From Solimonas variicoloris DSM 15731 (GTDB lineage: Bacteria; Pseudomonadota; Gammaproteobacteria; Nevskiales; Nevskiaceae): a DNA stretch of 64,000 nucleotides. Numbering within the stretch: position 1 is the stretch's first letter; each line of letters opens with the position of its first letter. The stretch spans positions 186,001-250,000 of the forward strand of contig NZ_KB907927.1 of the NCBI RefSeq assembly GCF_000382285.1, written 5' to 3'. The notes beneath the pieces are model-generated. The model saw nothing but the letters and a program-made list of their open reading frames with translations, searched no databases and had not been told where the DNA came from. A program made the position numbers and the translations under genes. Below are positions 46,407-55,057 of this stretch, in pieces.

Positions 46407-47338
46407 GATCCGCGCCGCTGGTCTGCGCGCTGCCCGGCAATGCCGCGCTCGCCTACGCCGTCGCCACGCATTGCGGCGGCGATCTCGCCGAGCTTGCCGT
46501 GCACCGCTTCCCGGACGGCGAGACCGGCATGCGCGCGCTGGACAGCCCGGCGCACCGCGACGTGATCGTGGTCTGCAGCCTCAACGATCCGGACGCGAAG
46601 ATGGCGGCGCTGCATTTCGCCGCGGCGACGCTGCGCGAACACGGCGCGCGGCGCCTGGTCCTGGTCGCCCCGTATCTGGCCTACATGCGCCAGGATCGCG
46701 CCTTCGCGCCCGGCGTCGGCACGCTGGCGCGGCACTACGCGCACTGGCTGTCCGGCCTGTTCGACGCGCTGCTGACGGTCGATCCGCACCTGCATCGGAT
46801 TCACCGCCTCAACGAGATCTTCGACGTGCCGGCGCAGGTCGTGCCGGCGGCACCGGAGGTCGCCGCCTGGATCGCCGCGCATTGCCCCGAGCCGCCGCTG
46901 CTGGTCGGCCCGGACGGCGAAAGCGCGCAGTGGGTCGCCGACGTCGCCGCGCGCCTCGGCTGCCCGTCGATCGCCTTCACCAAGGAGCGCCACGGCGACG
47001 CCGACGTACTCGTGCATCCGGCCGGGCTGGAGCGCCATCGCGGCCGGCGCGCGGTCGTGGTCGACGACATCGTCTCGACCGCGGCGACGATGATCGGCAC
47101 CGTCGAGCGGCTGCGCGAGCAGGGCTTCGCCGCGCCGCTGTGCGTCGCCGTGCATCCGCTGTTCGCCGGCGACGCCTACGCGCGCCTGCAGGCGGCCGGC
47201 GCCGGCGCCATCGTCAGCTGCAACACCATCGTCCATCCCTCGAACGGCATCGACCTGCACGCGCGCCTGGCGAGTGCAGTCGACGCACAACTGCGCGCGC
47301 TCGAAGAACCGGAAGGCGCGCTCGGAGCCACCGCATGA
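46403..47338 (+). CDS. Ribose-phosphate pyrophosphokinase family protein
   Basis: Protein of 311 residues. It has the phosphoribosyltransferase fold with PRPP-binding loop VVVDDIVSTAATM and the ATP-binding region RQDRAFAPG, plus HRFPDGET and VDPHLHRI near the N-terminal half. Canonical enzymes make PRPP from ribose 5-phosphate and ATP. It differs from housekeeping Prs at the N-terminus (PLVCALPGNAALA instead of a typical FSGN start). Its position after an AMP-phosphorylase fusion suggests it recycles the ribose phosphate released there, directly or after conversion. It is coupled by ATGA overlap on both sides. Confidence 0.88.
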   Translation: MRSAPLVCALPGNAALAYAVATHCGGDLAELAVHRFPDGETGMRALDSPAHRDVIVVCSLNDPDAKMAALHFAAATLREHGARRLVLVAPYLAYMRQDRAFAPGVGTLARHYAHWLSGLFDALLTVDPHLHRIHRLNEIFDVPAQVVPAAPEVAAWIAAHCPEPPLLVGPDGESAQWVADVAARLGCPSIAFTKERHGDADVLVHPAGLERHRGRRAVVVDDIVSTAATMIGTVERLREQGFAAPLCVAVHPLFAGDAYARLQAAGAGAIVSCNTIVHPSNGIDLHARLASAVDAQLRALEEPEGALGATA

Positions 47339-48342
47339 ACGCTGTTCCGGCGACGCGCACGGCCATGGTCCTGGAGCGCGGCGGCGGAGCGCTGGTCGCG
47401 CGTGAACTGCCGTGCCCCGAGCCCGGCCCCGGCGAGGTGCTGATCGAGGTCGCGGCCTGCGGCGTCTGCCGCACCGATCTGCATCTCGTCGACGGCGAGC
47501 TGGCGGACATCCGCTACCCGGTGATTCCCGGCCACCAGATCGTCGGCCGCGTGCTGGCGCGCGGCGACGGCGTCGCCGAGCCGGCGGTCGGCACGCGCGT
47601 CGGCGTCGCCTGGCTGGCGTCGACCTGCGGCCACTGCGCCTACTGCCGGCGCGGCAACGAGAACCTCTGCGACGAGGCGCGCTTCACCGGCTACCACGTC
47701 GACGGCGGCTACGCGACGCATTGCCTGGCGCGCGCCGACTTCGTCTATCCGCTGCCCGAAGGCTACGAAGACCTGTCGGTGGCGCCGCTGCTGTGCGGCG
47801 GCCTGATCGGCTACCGCGCGCTGCGCGCCTGCGGCGACGCCTACCGGCTCGGGCTCTACGGCTTCGGCTCGGCGGCGCACATGATCGCCCAGGTCGCGGT
47901 GCGCGAGAACCGTCAGGTCTATGCCTTCACGCGGCCGCGCGACGAGCACACGCAGCACTTCGCGCGCTCGCTCGGCTGCACCTGGGCCGGCGCCGCCGAC
48001 GAGCTGCCGCCGCAGCCGCTCGACGCGGCGATCATCTTCGCCGCCGACGGCCGCCTCGTGCCGCAGGCCCTGCTCGCCGTCGCCAAGGGCGGCGTCGTGG
48101 TCTGCGCCGGCATCCACATGAGCGAGATTCCGGCTTTCGACTACGAGCGCCTGTGGGGCGAGCGCGCGATCCGCAGCATCGCCAATCTGACTCGCGCCGA
48201 CGGCCACGAATTCCTCGCGCTGGCGCCGAAGGTGCCGGTGCGCACGCATACCCGCATCTATCCGCTGGCCGCCGCCAACGAAGCACTCGCCGACCTGCGC
48301 GCCGGCCGTCTCGAAGGCAGCGCGGTGCTGACGATGCGTTGA
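47335..48342 (+). CDS. Zinc-dependent alcohol dehydrogenase family protein
   Basis: Protein of 335 residues of the medium-chain dehydrogenase superfamily. Catalytic zinc ligands are GVCRTDLH and PGHQIVG; the structural zinc cysteines are in CGHCAYCRRGNENLC; GLYGFGSAAHMIAQ is the nucleotide site, slightly degenerate relative to GxGxxG. It is only a distant paralogue of the dehydrogenase at 40172. The gene is the third in the FNR-box operon, which ties fermentative alcohol metabolism to nucleotide salvage. Confidence 0.88.
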   Translation: MNAVPATRTAMVLERGGGALVARELPCPEPGPGEVLIEVAACGVCRTDLHLVDGELADIRYPVIPGHQIVGRVLARGDGVAEPAVGTRVGVAWLASTCGHCAYCRRGNENLCDEARFTGYHVDGGYATHCLARADFVYPLPEGYEDLSVAPLLCGGLIGYRALRACGDAYRLGLYGFGSAAHMIAQVAVRENRQVYAFTRPRDEHTQHFARSLGCTWAGAADELPPQPLDAAIIFAADGRLVPQALLAVAKGGVVVCAGIHMSEIPAFDYERLWGERAIRSIANLTRADGHEFLALAPKVPVRTHTRIYPLAAANEALADLRAGRLEGSAVLTMR

Positions 48343-48379
48343 GCGCCATAACGCAGCGGCGCGCGCCGCCGGCATGGCC

Positions 48380-49273
48380 TCAGTGGGCGTCGCCCAGCGG
48401 CACCAGCAGCAGGCCGTGCGCGTGGCGTGCGGCGGCGGCGAGCAGCGCGGCGCGCTGCGGCGAGCGGTCCGGCACGCCGATGGCGAGCGCGCTGCCCGGC
48501 AGCGACTGGCACAGCGCGGCGAGCGCCGTTTCCGGATCGCCGTCGCGGTGATGGCAATGGCGGACCGGAATGCCGCCCTCGCGAGCGTAGGCGGCCAGCG
48601 TCTCGCGCTCCGGCGGTGACAGCGCGCCGCGCGCGGCGCCGGCTTCGGCCGGCGCGTGGCCGAGCAGCGCGACATGCAGTTCCGCGCCGCTGGCGGCCGC
48701 GAACGGACGCGCGGCGCCGATCAGGCTCGCCGCATCGCGCGCGGTCCGTACCGCATCGGGATCCGGGTTGTAGCCGAACACGACGATCAGGCGGCGCGGC
48801 GGACGCTCGGCAGCGTCGTCGGCGACGTAGAGCGGCACCCCGCTGTGCGTCGCCAGCGCCGCGTCGCCGTGCTCGCCGAACAGGACGCTGGCGGCGATGC
48901 CGCCGCTCTGCTTGACGAGCAGATCGGCGTGGCGCGCCTGCGCGGCCTCGACCCAGCGGCCGAGCCGCGGCGGTGCCCAGACGACTTCGGCGGAGACCTC
49001 GCCGCCGTGCCGGCGCGCGCGCTCCGCCTCGGTCTCCAGCGCCGCCAGCGCCTGCCGCTGCCAGCCGGCGCGCGCCGCCTCGCCGGCGCGCCGGAACAGG
49101 CGCCGGGTGACATCAATCAGCCACGAGCGGTCGAGCGCCAGCAGACGCAGCGGACAGCCGCTCGCGGCGGCCAGCTGCGTCGCCTGGTGCAGCGCCGGCG
49201 CCTGCATCAGGTCCGGCCCGCCGAGGTACATGATGTGCCGGTACGGCAGGGCGCTCATCGCCGGCGCGTCCAT
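48380..49273 (-). CDS. Universal stress protein-like protein, two domains
   Basis: Protein of 297 residues. The N-terminal half (MSALPYRHIMYLGGPDLM onward) resembles the tandem stress proteins at 42353 and 49930. The C-terminal half (RRLIVVFGYNPDPDAVRTARDAASLI) is shorter and ends GSALAIGVPDRSPQRAALLAAAARHAHGLLLVPLG, a degenerate version of the Usp nucleotide motif. ATG 49273 or 49258 may be used. It begins 2 bp after the stop of the hibernation factor gene, so both are one operon. Confidence 0.75.
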   Translation of the reverse strand: MDAPAMSALPYRHIMYLGGPDLMQAPALHQATQLAAASGCPLRLLALDRSWLIDVTRRLFRRAGEAARAGWQRQALAALETEAERARRHGGEVSAEVVWAPPRLGRWVEAAQARHADLLVKQSGGIAASVLFGEHGDAALATHSGVPLYVADDAAERPPRRLIVVFGYNPDPDAVRTARDAASLIGAARPFAAASGAELHVALLGHAPAEAGAARGALSPPERETLAAYAREGGIPVRHCHHRDGDPETALAALCQSLPGSALAIGVPDRSPQRAALLAAAARHAHGLLLVPLGDAH

Positions 49274-49275
49274 GC

Positions 49276-49620
49276 TCAGCGCGCGTCCGCGGTGTGGCGC
49301 TTGACGTCGCCGCGGCGGATCTGCGCATCGCTGTCGAGCTGGCGCAGGGCAATGTCGAAAGCCTCGCGGATCGTCACGTAGGCGTCTTCCTGCGTGCCCT
49401 CGTGATGAGTGTCGACGACACCGCCCGGATGGGTGACGTGAATACCGACCGTCACCGGCTTGCCGGTGCGCTGGCGATGCTGCGGGATATCGACGACGAC
49501 GTTGCCGCGCAGCGCGTCGGCGTGGCGCTTCTCGATGCGCGCGAACTGCTTGCGGATCAGATCCTCCAGTGCCGGCGTGGCGTCGAGGTGGCGGAATTCG
49601 ATGGTCAGCGGAATGCTCAT
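49276..49620 (-). CDS. Ribosome hibernation factor, HPF/RaiA family (short form)
   Basis: Protein of 114 residues matching the S30AE/HPF fold: MSIPLTIEFRHLDATPALEDLIRKQFARIEKRH, then VVVDIPQHRQRTGKPVTVGIHVTHPGG. Such proteins bind the 30S decoding site and stop translation or form 100S dimers in stationary phase or low energy. There is no C-terminal dimerisation domain, so it is not the long form. It is co-transcribed with a universal stress-like protein. Confidence 0.85.
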   Translation of the reverse strand: MSIPLTIEFRHLDATPALEDLIRKQFARIEKRHADALRGNVVVDIPQHRQRTGKPVTVGIHVTHPGGVVDTHHEGTQEDAYVTIREAFDIALRQLDSDAQIRRGDVKRHTADAR

Positions 49621-49817
49621 GGCAGCTCTCGGATACGGTGGGTGGATCGTGCCGGCGCGTGGCTCGAAGCGCACCGGCCGTCGCCGGCACATCCGGCTGG
49701 CGACGCGCGGCGGATTCGCAGATACGGGCTGCATCCGGACGTCTCGTCCGGGGCTCCGGCGCGGCGCCGTACCGCGGCGCCGTCAGTGCAGACTCGGGCC
49801 CGGCCCCGGGCCACGCA

Positions 49818-49831
49818 TTGATGTGGGTCAA
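49818..49831. promoter_or_regulatory. FNR-type box, distal copy
   Basis: TTGAT-GTGG-GTCAA. No clear -10 follows at the usual distance in either direction. It may assist the box at 49856 or drive the leftward hibernation factor operon about 200 bp away. Confidence 0.45.
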
Positions 49832-49855
49832 GCGTGCTGCCGGCGCACGCAGCGC

Positions 49856-49897
49856 TTGATCCCCGTCAAGGCGACCGGCAGCGCCGGTCGTCATGCT
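49856..49897 (+). promoter_or_regulatory. FNR-type box and CATGCT -10 for the Usp/L,D-transpeptidase operon
   Basis: TTGAT-CCCC-GTCAA at 49856-49869 and CATGCT at 49892-49897, exactly 22 bp after the box. The start is at 49930. Confidence 0.7.
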
Positions 49898-49929
49898 GAT
49901 TCCACTGAATCCGCTGCCCGGAGTCCCGC

Positions 49930-50898
49930 ATGAAAGCCTACGAACGCATCCTGCTGATCGCCCGCCCCGACCTCCAGCGCTCGGCCGCGATGCGGCAGGC
50001 CGCGTGGCTGGCGCGCGAGACCGGCGCCGCCCTGCACATCGCCGTGTTCGATCACAGCGCCACGCTCGATCTCGTCGCGCGCCTGCGCGCCGAGGACCTG
50101 CGCGGCCTGCGCGACACCTTCCTGCGCCAGCGCCGCGACTGGCTCACGCAGCAGGCCGAAGAGCTGGAACGCACCGGCATCAAGGTCACGACCGAAGCGG
50201 TCTGGAGCCGCCACGCCGCCGACGAGATCCTCGCCCATGTCCTCGAAACCAAGGCCGACCTCGTCATCAAGGACGCCGATTCGCACAAGGGCCTGCGCCG
50301 GCTGCTGATGACCTCGCTCGACTGGCAGCTGCTGCGCGAATGCCCGGCACCGCTGATGCTGGTGCACGGCGATCATCTGACGCCGCGCCGCATCGTGGTC
50401 GCCGCCGATGTCATGAGCGGCAGCGGCGATGCGCTCAACGAGAAGGTCGTGCGCCAGGCCGAAATGGTCGCCGAAGCGGCGCAGGCGGAGCTGCACCTCG
50501 CCTACGCGTTCCAGGCGATCGCGCCGATCGAGGCGGTCGCGCCGATGGCGGTGCCGGCACTGACCGGCGAGCTCTACGACAGTCTGCGCCAGATCCACGA
50601 GGAGGCGTTCGAGACCTTCGCCGACGCCGAGGGCGTGCCCGACGCGCAGCGCCACTTCCTCGCCGGACCGGCGGCGCCGGCGCTGGTCGGCTTCGCCGAG
50701 AAGATCGGTGCCGACCTGCTGGTGATGGGCACCACGCACCGCACGCGCCTCGAGCGCATCGTCATCGGCAGCACCGCCGCGGCGCTGCTCGATCACCTGC
50801 CGTGCAGCGTGCTGGTCATCAAGCCCGACGGCCTCGCCGAAGCGCTGAGCGCACAGATCACCGCGCGCCTCAATTCGCCGGCGCGCAGCGCGGCATGA
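49930..50898 (+). CDS. Tandem universal stress protein
   Basis: Protein of 322 residues with two Usp domains. The first starts YERILLIARPDLQRSAAMR and ends around LLMTSLDWQLLRECPAPLMLVHGD. The second ends in LLVMGTTHRTRLERIVIGSTAAALLDHLPCSVLVIKPDG, the complete ATP-binding signature. It is related to the protein at 42353. It is the first gene of an operon with L,D-transpeptidase, behind a well-formed FNR-type promoter. Confidence 0.92.
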   Translation: MKAYERILLIARPDLQRSAAMRQAAWLARETGAALHIAVFDHSATLDLVARLRAEDLRGLRDTFLRQRRDWLTQQAEELERTGIKVTTEAVWSRHAADEILAHVLETKADLVIKDADSHKGLRRLLMTSLDWQLLRECPAPLMLVHGDHLTPRRIVVAADVMSGSGDALNEKVVRQAEMVAEAAQAELHLAYAFQAIAPIEAVAPMAVPALTGELYDSLRQIHEEAFETFADAEGVPDAQRHFLAGPAAPALVGFAEKIGADLLVMGTTHRTRLERIVIGSTAAALLDHLPCSVLVIKPDGLAEALSAQITARLNSPARSAA

Positions 50899-51803
50899 GA
50901 CGGGTGTGGCTGCTGCTGGCGGCGCTGCTCGCCGGCACACCGGCGGCGCAAGCCGATGATCTGATCGGCGTGCGCCACTATGCCTTCGTCGGCGACGAGG
51001 ACACGCTGCTCGACATCGCGCGCCGCTACGACGTCGGCTACGTCGAGATGCGGCTCGCCAATCCGGACGTCGATCCGTGGCTGCCCGGCGAGGGCCGCGC
51101 CGTGCTGGTGCCGGCCGATCACGTCCTGCCGCCGGGCACGCGGCGCGGCATCGTCATCAACCTCGCCGAGCTGCGTCTGTACTACTTCCCGCGCGACGGC
51201 CTGCCGGTCAGCTTTCCGATCGGCATCGGCCGCGAGGGCTACGAGACCCCGACCGGGCGCACCACGGTGGCGCGCAAGCGCGAGCATCCGCAGTGGGTGC
51301 CGACCGCGTCCGAGCGCGCCGAGAATCCGGAACTGCCGACGCTGGTGCCGGCCGGCCCCGACAATCCGATGGGCGACTACGCGCTCTACCTCGGCTGGAG
51401 CGGCTATGCCATCCACGGCACCAACAAGCCGTTCAGCATCGGCCGGCGCGGCAGCCACGGCTGCATCCGCATGTATCCGGAAGACGTCGCGCGCCTGTAT
51501 CCGCTGATCGCGCGCGGCACGCCGGTGACGGTCATCGACCAGCCGTACAAGCTCGGCTGGCACGATGGCGAGCTGTACGTCGAGGTGCATCCGCCGCAGC
51601 ACGCCGCCGACGTCGTCGAGGAAGGCGACATGCCGACCGCCGATGCCGATCTCGATCTCGTCGCGCCGGTGCTCGAGGCCGCCGGCAAGGACGTCGTGCG
51701 CGTCGACTGGCAGCGCGTCGAGAAGGCGCGCACCGAGCAGAACGGCATGCCGCTGGCGATCACGCGGCGCAGCGCCGAGCCGGCGGTCGCGCAGACGCCC
51801 TGA
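50895..51803 (+). CDS. Secreted L,D-transpeptidase (YkuD) with LysM-like domain
   Basis: Periplasmic protein of 302 residues with a signal peptide (cleavage near AAQA-DDL). Residues about 27-75 look like a LysM peptidoglycan-binding repeat (DEDTLLDIARRYDVGYVEMRLANP). The YkuD catalytic domain follows, with IHGTNKPFSIGRRGSHGCIRM supplying His and the active Cys. It forms 3-3 peptidoglycan crosslinks or attaches a lipoprotein to the wall. An alanine-zipper lipoprotein gene lies next, a possible substrate. The ATG overlaps the stop of the Usp gene. Confidence 0.92.
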   Translation: MRRVWLLLAALLAGTPAAQADDLIGVRHYAFVGDEDTLLDIARRYDVGYVEMRLANPDVDPWLPGEGRAVLVPADHVLPPGTRRGIVINLAELRLYYFPRDGLPVSFPIGIGREGYETPTGRTTVARKREHPQWVPTASERAENPELPTLVPAGPDNPMGDYALYLGWSGYAIHGTNKPFSIGRRGSHGCIRMYPEDVARLYPLIARGTPVTVIDQPYKLGWHDGELYVEVHPPQHAADVVEEGDMPTADADLDLVAPVLEAAGKDVVRVDWQRVEKARTEQNGMPLAITRRSAEPAVAQTP

Positions 51804-51826
51804 GCCGCAGCGCGCCGCGGACGCGC

Positions 51827-51868
51827 TTGATCATCGTCAATGCGGTCGCTGCGCTGCACGCCGATGAT
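51827..51868 (+). promoter_or_regulatory. FNR-type box and -10 for the lipoprotein gene
   Basis: TTGAT-CATC-GTCAA at 51827-51840 with GATGAT at 51863-51868, 22 bp after the box. The lipoprotein starts at 51929. Confidence 0.6.
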
Positions 51869-51928
51869 GCCGCGGTCGACGCTGTCCGGCGTCGTTGAGG
51901 TATCCCTTTCACCGACGGAGTCTTCGAC

Positions 51929-52240
51929 ATGAAACACCTGCCCCTCATCTCCATGGTCCTGCTCAGCGCCTCGATGGCCGCCTGCACCACGCTCAGCAAG
52001 GCCGATCGCGATCTGCTCGACCAGACCGCGCAGAAGGCCGACAACGCGCAGCGCATGGCCGCCGAGGCGCAGGCCACCGCCGGCCGCGCGCTGACCATGG
52101 CGCAGAGCGCGCAGTCCGACGCCGCCGCCGCCAAGGCCGACGCCGAGGCCGCGAAGAAGGCCGCGACCGAGGCCGACGCCGCCGCGCAGGCCGCCGCCGA
52201 AAAGGCCGGCCGCATGTTCCAGAAGTCGCTGCGCAAGTAA
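51929..52240 (+). CDS. Alanine-zipper outer-membrane lipoprotein (Lpp/OprI-like)
   Basis: Protein of 103 residues: lipoprotein signal peptide with MAAC (lipid on Cys19), then an all-helical Ala-rich heptad region (about 30-95) and a C-terminus ending in Lys (KSLRK). Lpp-type proteins are anchored to peptidoglycan through that last Lys by L,D-transpeptidases, one of which is encoded just upstream. Length and composition also fit OprI. It has its own FNR-type promoter. Confidence 0.85.
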   Translation: MKHLPLISMVLLSASMAACTTLSKADRDLLDQTAQKADNAQRMAAEAQATAGRALTMAQSAQSDAAAAKADAEAAKKAATEADAAAQAAAEKAGRMFQKSLRK

Positions 52241-52274
52241 GCCGCGCCGCCGCGTTCGCATCGGCGCCGCCCGT

Positions 52275-52294
52275 ACCGACACCGTCGTGTCGGT
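52275..52294 (+). terminator. Hairpin after the lipoprotein gene
   Basis: ACCGACAC and GTGTCGGT form an 8-bp perfect stem around CGTC, 35 bp after the stop codon. No T-tract follows, so termination is uncertain; 3'-end protection is an alternative role. Confidence 0.4.
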
Positions 52295-52516
52295 GCGCGG
52301 CGGCCCGACGCGAAGCGGCGTTCTGATTTTCATCGTCGCCGCAGCGTCCGGGCGCCGGCGCAGCGCGCGATGCCGGTCCAGCACGCCGCCGGCGCAGCGC
52401 GCGGTCGCACGCCAGCGGCCGCCCGGCGATCCGGTGCTGGCCATCACCGGGCCGGCCCGCGACAATCCGCCGCGACAATCGGTTCGCACCCGGCCCCGGC
52501 GGCCACTGGACACACC

Positions 52517-55057
52517 ATGACGGAAGGCAACGGCCTTCGCCATCGCGGCTTGACGGCGGCGGAAGCCGCGCGGCGTCTGCAGGCCGATGGCCCCAACGAG
52601 CTGCCGCGGGCACGACGCCAGGGGCCGCTGCAGATCGCCCTCGAGGTCCTGCGCGAGCCGATGTTCCGTCTGCTGCTCGCCGCCGGCGCGATCTACCTGC
52701 TGCTCGGCGACCTCGGCGAAGCGCTGCTGCTGCTGGCTTTCGCCGGCGTCTCGGTCGGCATCAGCATCTGGCAGAGCATTCGCAGCGAGCACGCCCTCGA
52801 GGCGCTGCGCGAGCTCGGCAGCCCGCGCGCGCAGGTGATCCGCGACGGCGAGCTGCGCCGCATTCCCGGCCGCGAGGTGGTGAACGGCGACGTCGTCGTG
52901 CTCAGCGAAGGCGACCGCGTGCCGGCCGACCTGCGTCTGCTGTACGCCCGCGAGCTGCAGACCGACGAATCGCTGCTGACCGGCGAATCGCTGCCGGCCG
53001 GCAAGCGCGCCGGCGAAGACGCCATCCCGAACGAAAACTCGATCACGGCGCCGGGCTGCGCCTATTCCGGCACGCTGGTCGTGCGCGGCGACGGCGTCGG
53101 CGAAGTGTTCGCGACCGGCGTCGCCACCGAGATCGGCAAGATCGGCCACATGCTGCAGTCGGTTGGCAGCGAAGTCTCGCCGCTGCAGCGGCAGACGCGC
53201 GGCCTCGTGCGTTTCCTCGCGACCGCGGGCCTGGTGGTCAGCGCCCTCGTCGTGCTGATCCACGGCCTCTGGCGCGACGGCTGGCTCGAAGGCCTGCTTG
53301 CCGGCATCGCGCTGGCGATGGCGATGCTGCCGGAGGAATTCCCGCTGGTCCTGACCGTGTTCCTGACGCTCGGCGCCTGGCGCCTGGCGCGGCAGAACGT
53401 GCTGACGCGGCGTCAGGCCGCGGTCGAGGCGCTCGGCGCCGCGACCGTGCTGTGCACCGACAAGACCGGCACGCTGACGCGCAACCGCATGAGCGTCACC
53501 GAGCTGGCGACCGCGGACGCGAGCACGACGCTCGACGGCAGCGCGCTGCCGCCGGCGCTGGCGCGCCTGCTGTCGGTCGCCGTGCTCGCCAGCAAGCCGG
53601 AAGCGGTCGATCCGATGGATCGCGCGCTGCGCGAGACGCTCGCCGCCCAGCCTGACATCGCGCCGCCGCCGGCCGAGGAGCGCATCGTCCAGGAATACGG
53701 GCTGAGCCCGGAACTGCCGGCTTACGCACTGCTGTGGCGCGCCGACGACGGCACGCTGCGGCTCGCCGCCAAGGGCGCGCCGGAAACGATCGCCGCGCTG
53801 TGCGGGCTCGACGAGGCCGGGCGCGCGGCGATGCGCACCGGCATCGAGGCGATGGCCGCGCGCGGCATCCGCGTGCTCGCCGCCGCCGAATGCGAATGGC
53901 CGCAAGCACAGCCGCCGCCGGCCACGCTGCGCGAGGCGCCGCTGCAGTACCGCGGCCTGCTCGGCTTCTCCGATCCGCTGCGCGCCGGCGTTGCCGAGGC
54001 GATCACCGAATGCCGCGCCGCCGGCGTGCGCGTGCTGATGATCACCGGCGACCATCCGCTGACCGCGCGCGCGATCGCCGCGCAGGCCGGCCTCGACACG
54101 CGCGGCGGCGTGCTGAGCGGTACCGAGATCGACACGCTCGACGCCGATGCCCTCGCCCGGCGCCTCGAGCAGACCGACATCTGCGCGCGCATCTCGCCGG
54201 CGCAGAAGCTGCGCATCGTCGAAGCGCTGAAGGCCGACGGTGAAGTGGTGGCGATGACCGGCGACGGCGTCAACGACGCCCCGTCGCTGCGCGCCGCGCA
54301 CATCGGCGTGGCGATGGGCGGACGCGGCAGCGACGTCGCGCGCGAGGCTGCGGCGCTGGTCCTGCTCGACGACGATTTCGGCACGCTGGTGTCGGCGGTC
54401 CGCCAGGGCCGGCGCATCTACGACAACCTGCGCAAGGCGATGGCCTACATCCTCGCCGTGCATGTGCCGATCGCCGGCCTGTCGCTGCTGCCGCTGTTGT
54501 TCGGCTGGCCGCTGATCCTGACGCCGATCCACATCGTCTTTCTCGAACTGCTGATCGACCCGGTCTGCTCGATCGTGTTCGAGGCCGAGCCCGAAGAACC
54601 CAACCTGATGCGGCGGCCGCCCCGCGATCCGCGCGAGCCGCTGATCTCGCGCCACGTGCTCGCCTGGGCGCTGCTGCAGGGCCTGTTCGCGTTCGGCGCC
54701 GTCGCCGCGCTGTATCTCTACGGCCTGCACATCGGCCTGTCGGACGGCGCGCGCCACGCCCTCGCCTTCACCGGCCTGATCATGACCAACATCGCCCTGA
54801 TCTTCGCCAACCGCAGCTTCTCCGCCTCCGCGATCGGCACGCTCGGCCGCCACAACCGCGCGCTGTGGCGCGTGCTGGGTGCGGCATCGGCGATCCTGCT
54901 GCTGACGCTGTTCGTGCCGCCGCTGCGCCGGCTGTTCGGCTTCGAGCTGCCGGCCCTGCCGCTGCTGCTGCTGGCGCCGGCGGCGAGCCTGGCGATGCTC
55001 GCGCTGCTCGACCTCGCCAAGCGTGCGGTCGCGCCGCTACGCCGCGCGCTCGCGTGA
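52517..55057 (+). CDS. Cation-transporting P-type ATPase, P2-like
   Basis: Integral-membrane pump of 846 residues. Residues 10-35 match the cation-ATPase N-terminal domain (GLTAAEAARRLQADGPNELP). The actuator loop is LLTGES near 154; the phosphorylation site is CTDKTGTLT near 313; the hinge is MTGDGVNDAPSL near 581; about ten membrane helices surround these. The ion-site helix 4 reads MLPEEFPLVLT, where calcium pumps usually have PEGLP, so the ion is uncertain (calcium or another divalent cation). A 276-bp gap with a hairpin separates it from the lipoprotein gene; no clear FNR-type box precedes it. Confidence 0.9.
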   Translation: MTEGNGLRHRGLTAAEAARRLQADGPNELPRARRQGPLQIALEVLREPMFRLLLAAGAIYLLLGDLGEALLLLAFAGVSVGISIWQSIRSEHALEALRELGSPRAQVIRDGELRRIPGREVVNGDVVVLSEGDRVPADLRLLYARELQTDESLLTGESLPAGKRAGEDAIPNENSITAPGCAYSGTLVVRGDGVGEVFATGVATEIGKIGHMLQSVGSEVSPLQRQTRGLVRFLATAGLVVSALVVLIHGLWRDGWLEGLLAGIALAMAMLPEEFPLVLTVFLTLGAWRLARQNVLTRRQAAVEALGAATVLCTDKTGTLTRNRMSVTELATADASTTLDGSALPPALARLLSVAVLASKPEAVDPMDRALRETLAAQPDIAPPPAEERIVQEYGLSPELPAYALLWRADDGTLRLAAKGAPETIAALCGLDEAGRAAMRTGIEAMAARGIRVLAAAECEWPQAQPPPATLREAPLQYRGLLGFSDPLRAGVAEAITECRAAGVRVLMITGDHPLTARAIAAQAGLDTRGGVLSGTEIDTLDADALARRLEQTDICARISPAQKLRIVEALKADGEVVAMTGDGVNDAPSLRAAHIGVAMGGRGSDVAREAAALVLLDDDFGTLVSAVRQGRRIYDNLRKAMAYILAVHVPIAGLSLLPLLFGWPLILTPIHIVFLELLIDPVCSIVFEAEPEEPNLMRRPPRDPREPLISRHVLAWALLQGLFAFGAVAALYLYGLHIGLSDGARHALAFTGLIMTNIALIFANRSFSASAIGTLGRHNRALWRVLGAASAILLLTLFVPPLRRLFGFELPALPLLLLAPAASLAMLALLDLAKRAVAPLRRALA

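Larger units (their letters stand above)
49621..49929. other. Divergent intergenic region with two FNR-type boxes
   Basis: No gene is supported. It holds the boxes at 49818 and 49856 and GC-rich hairpin-forming sequence around 49760-49782 (GGCGCC arms) that would lie in the leader of the hibernation factor transcript. Confidence 0.6.

Noticed and set aside
48356-48369. GCGGC-GCGC-GCCGC hairpin between convergent genes as a terminator
   Set aside because: The stem is only 5 bp, has no T-tract on either strand, and such GC palindromes are frequent in this DNA.
52323-52336. CTGAT-TTTC-ATCGT as an FNR-type box for the P2-type ATPase
   Set aside because: Three of ten positions differ from the consensus and no -10 hexamer is found 22 bp downstream.
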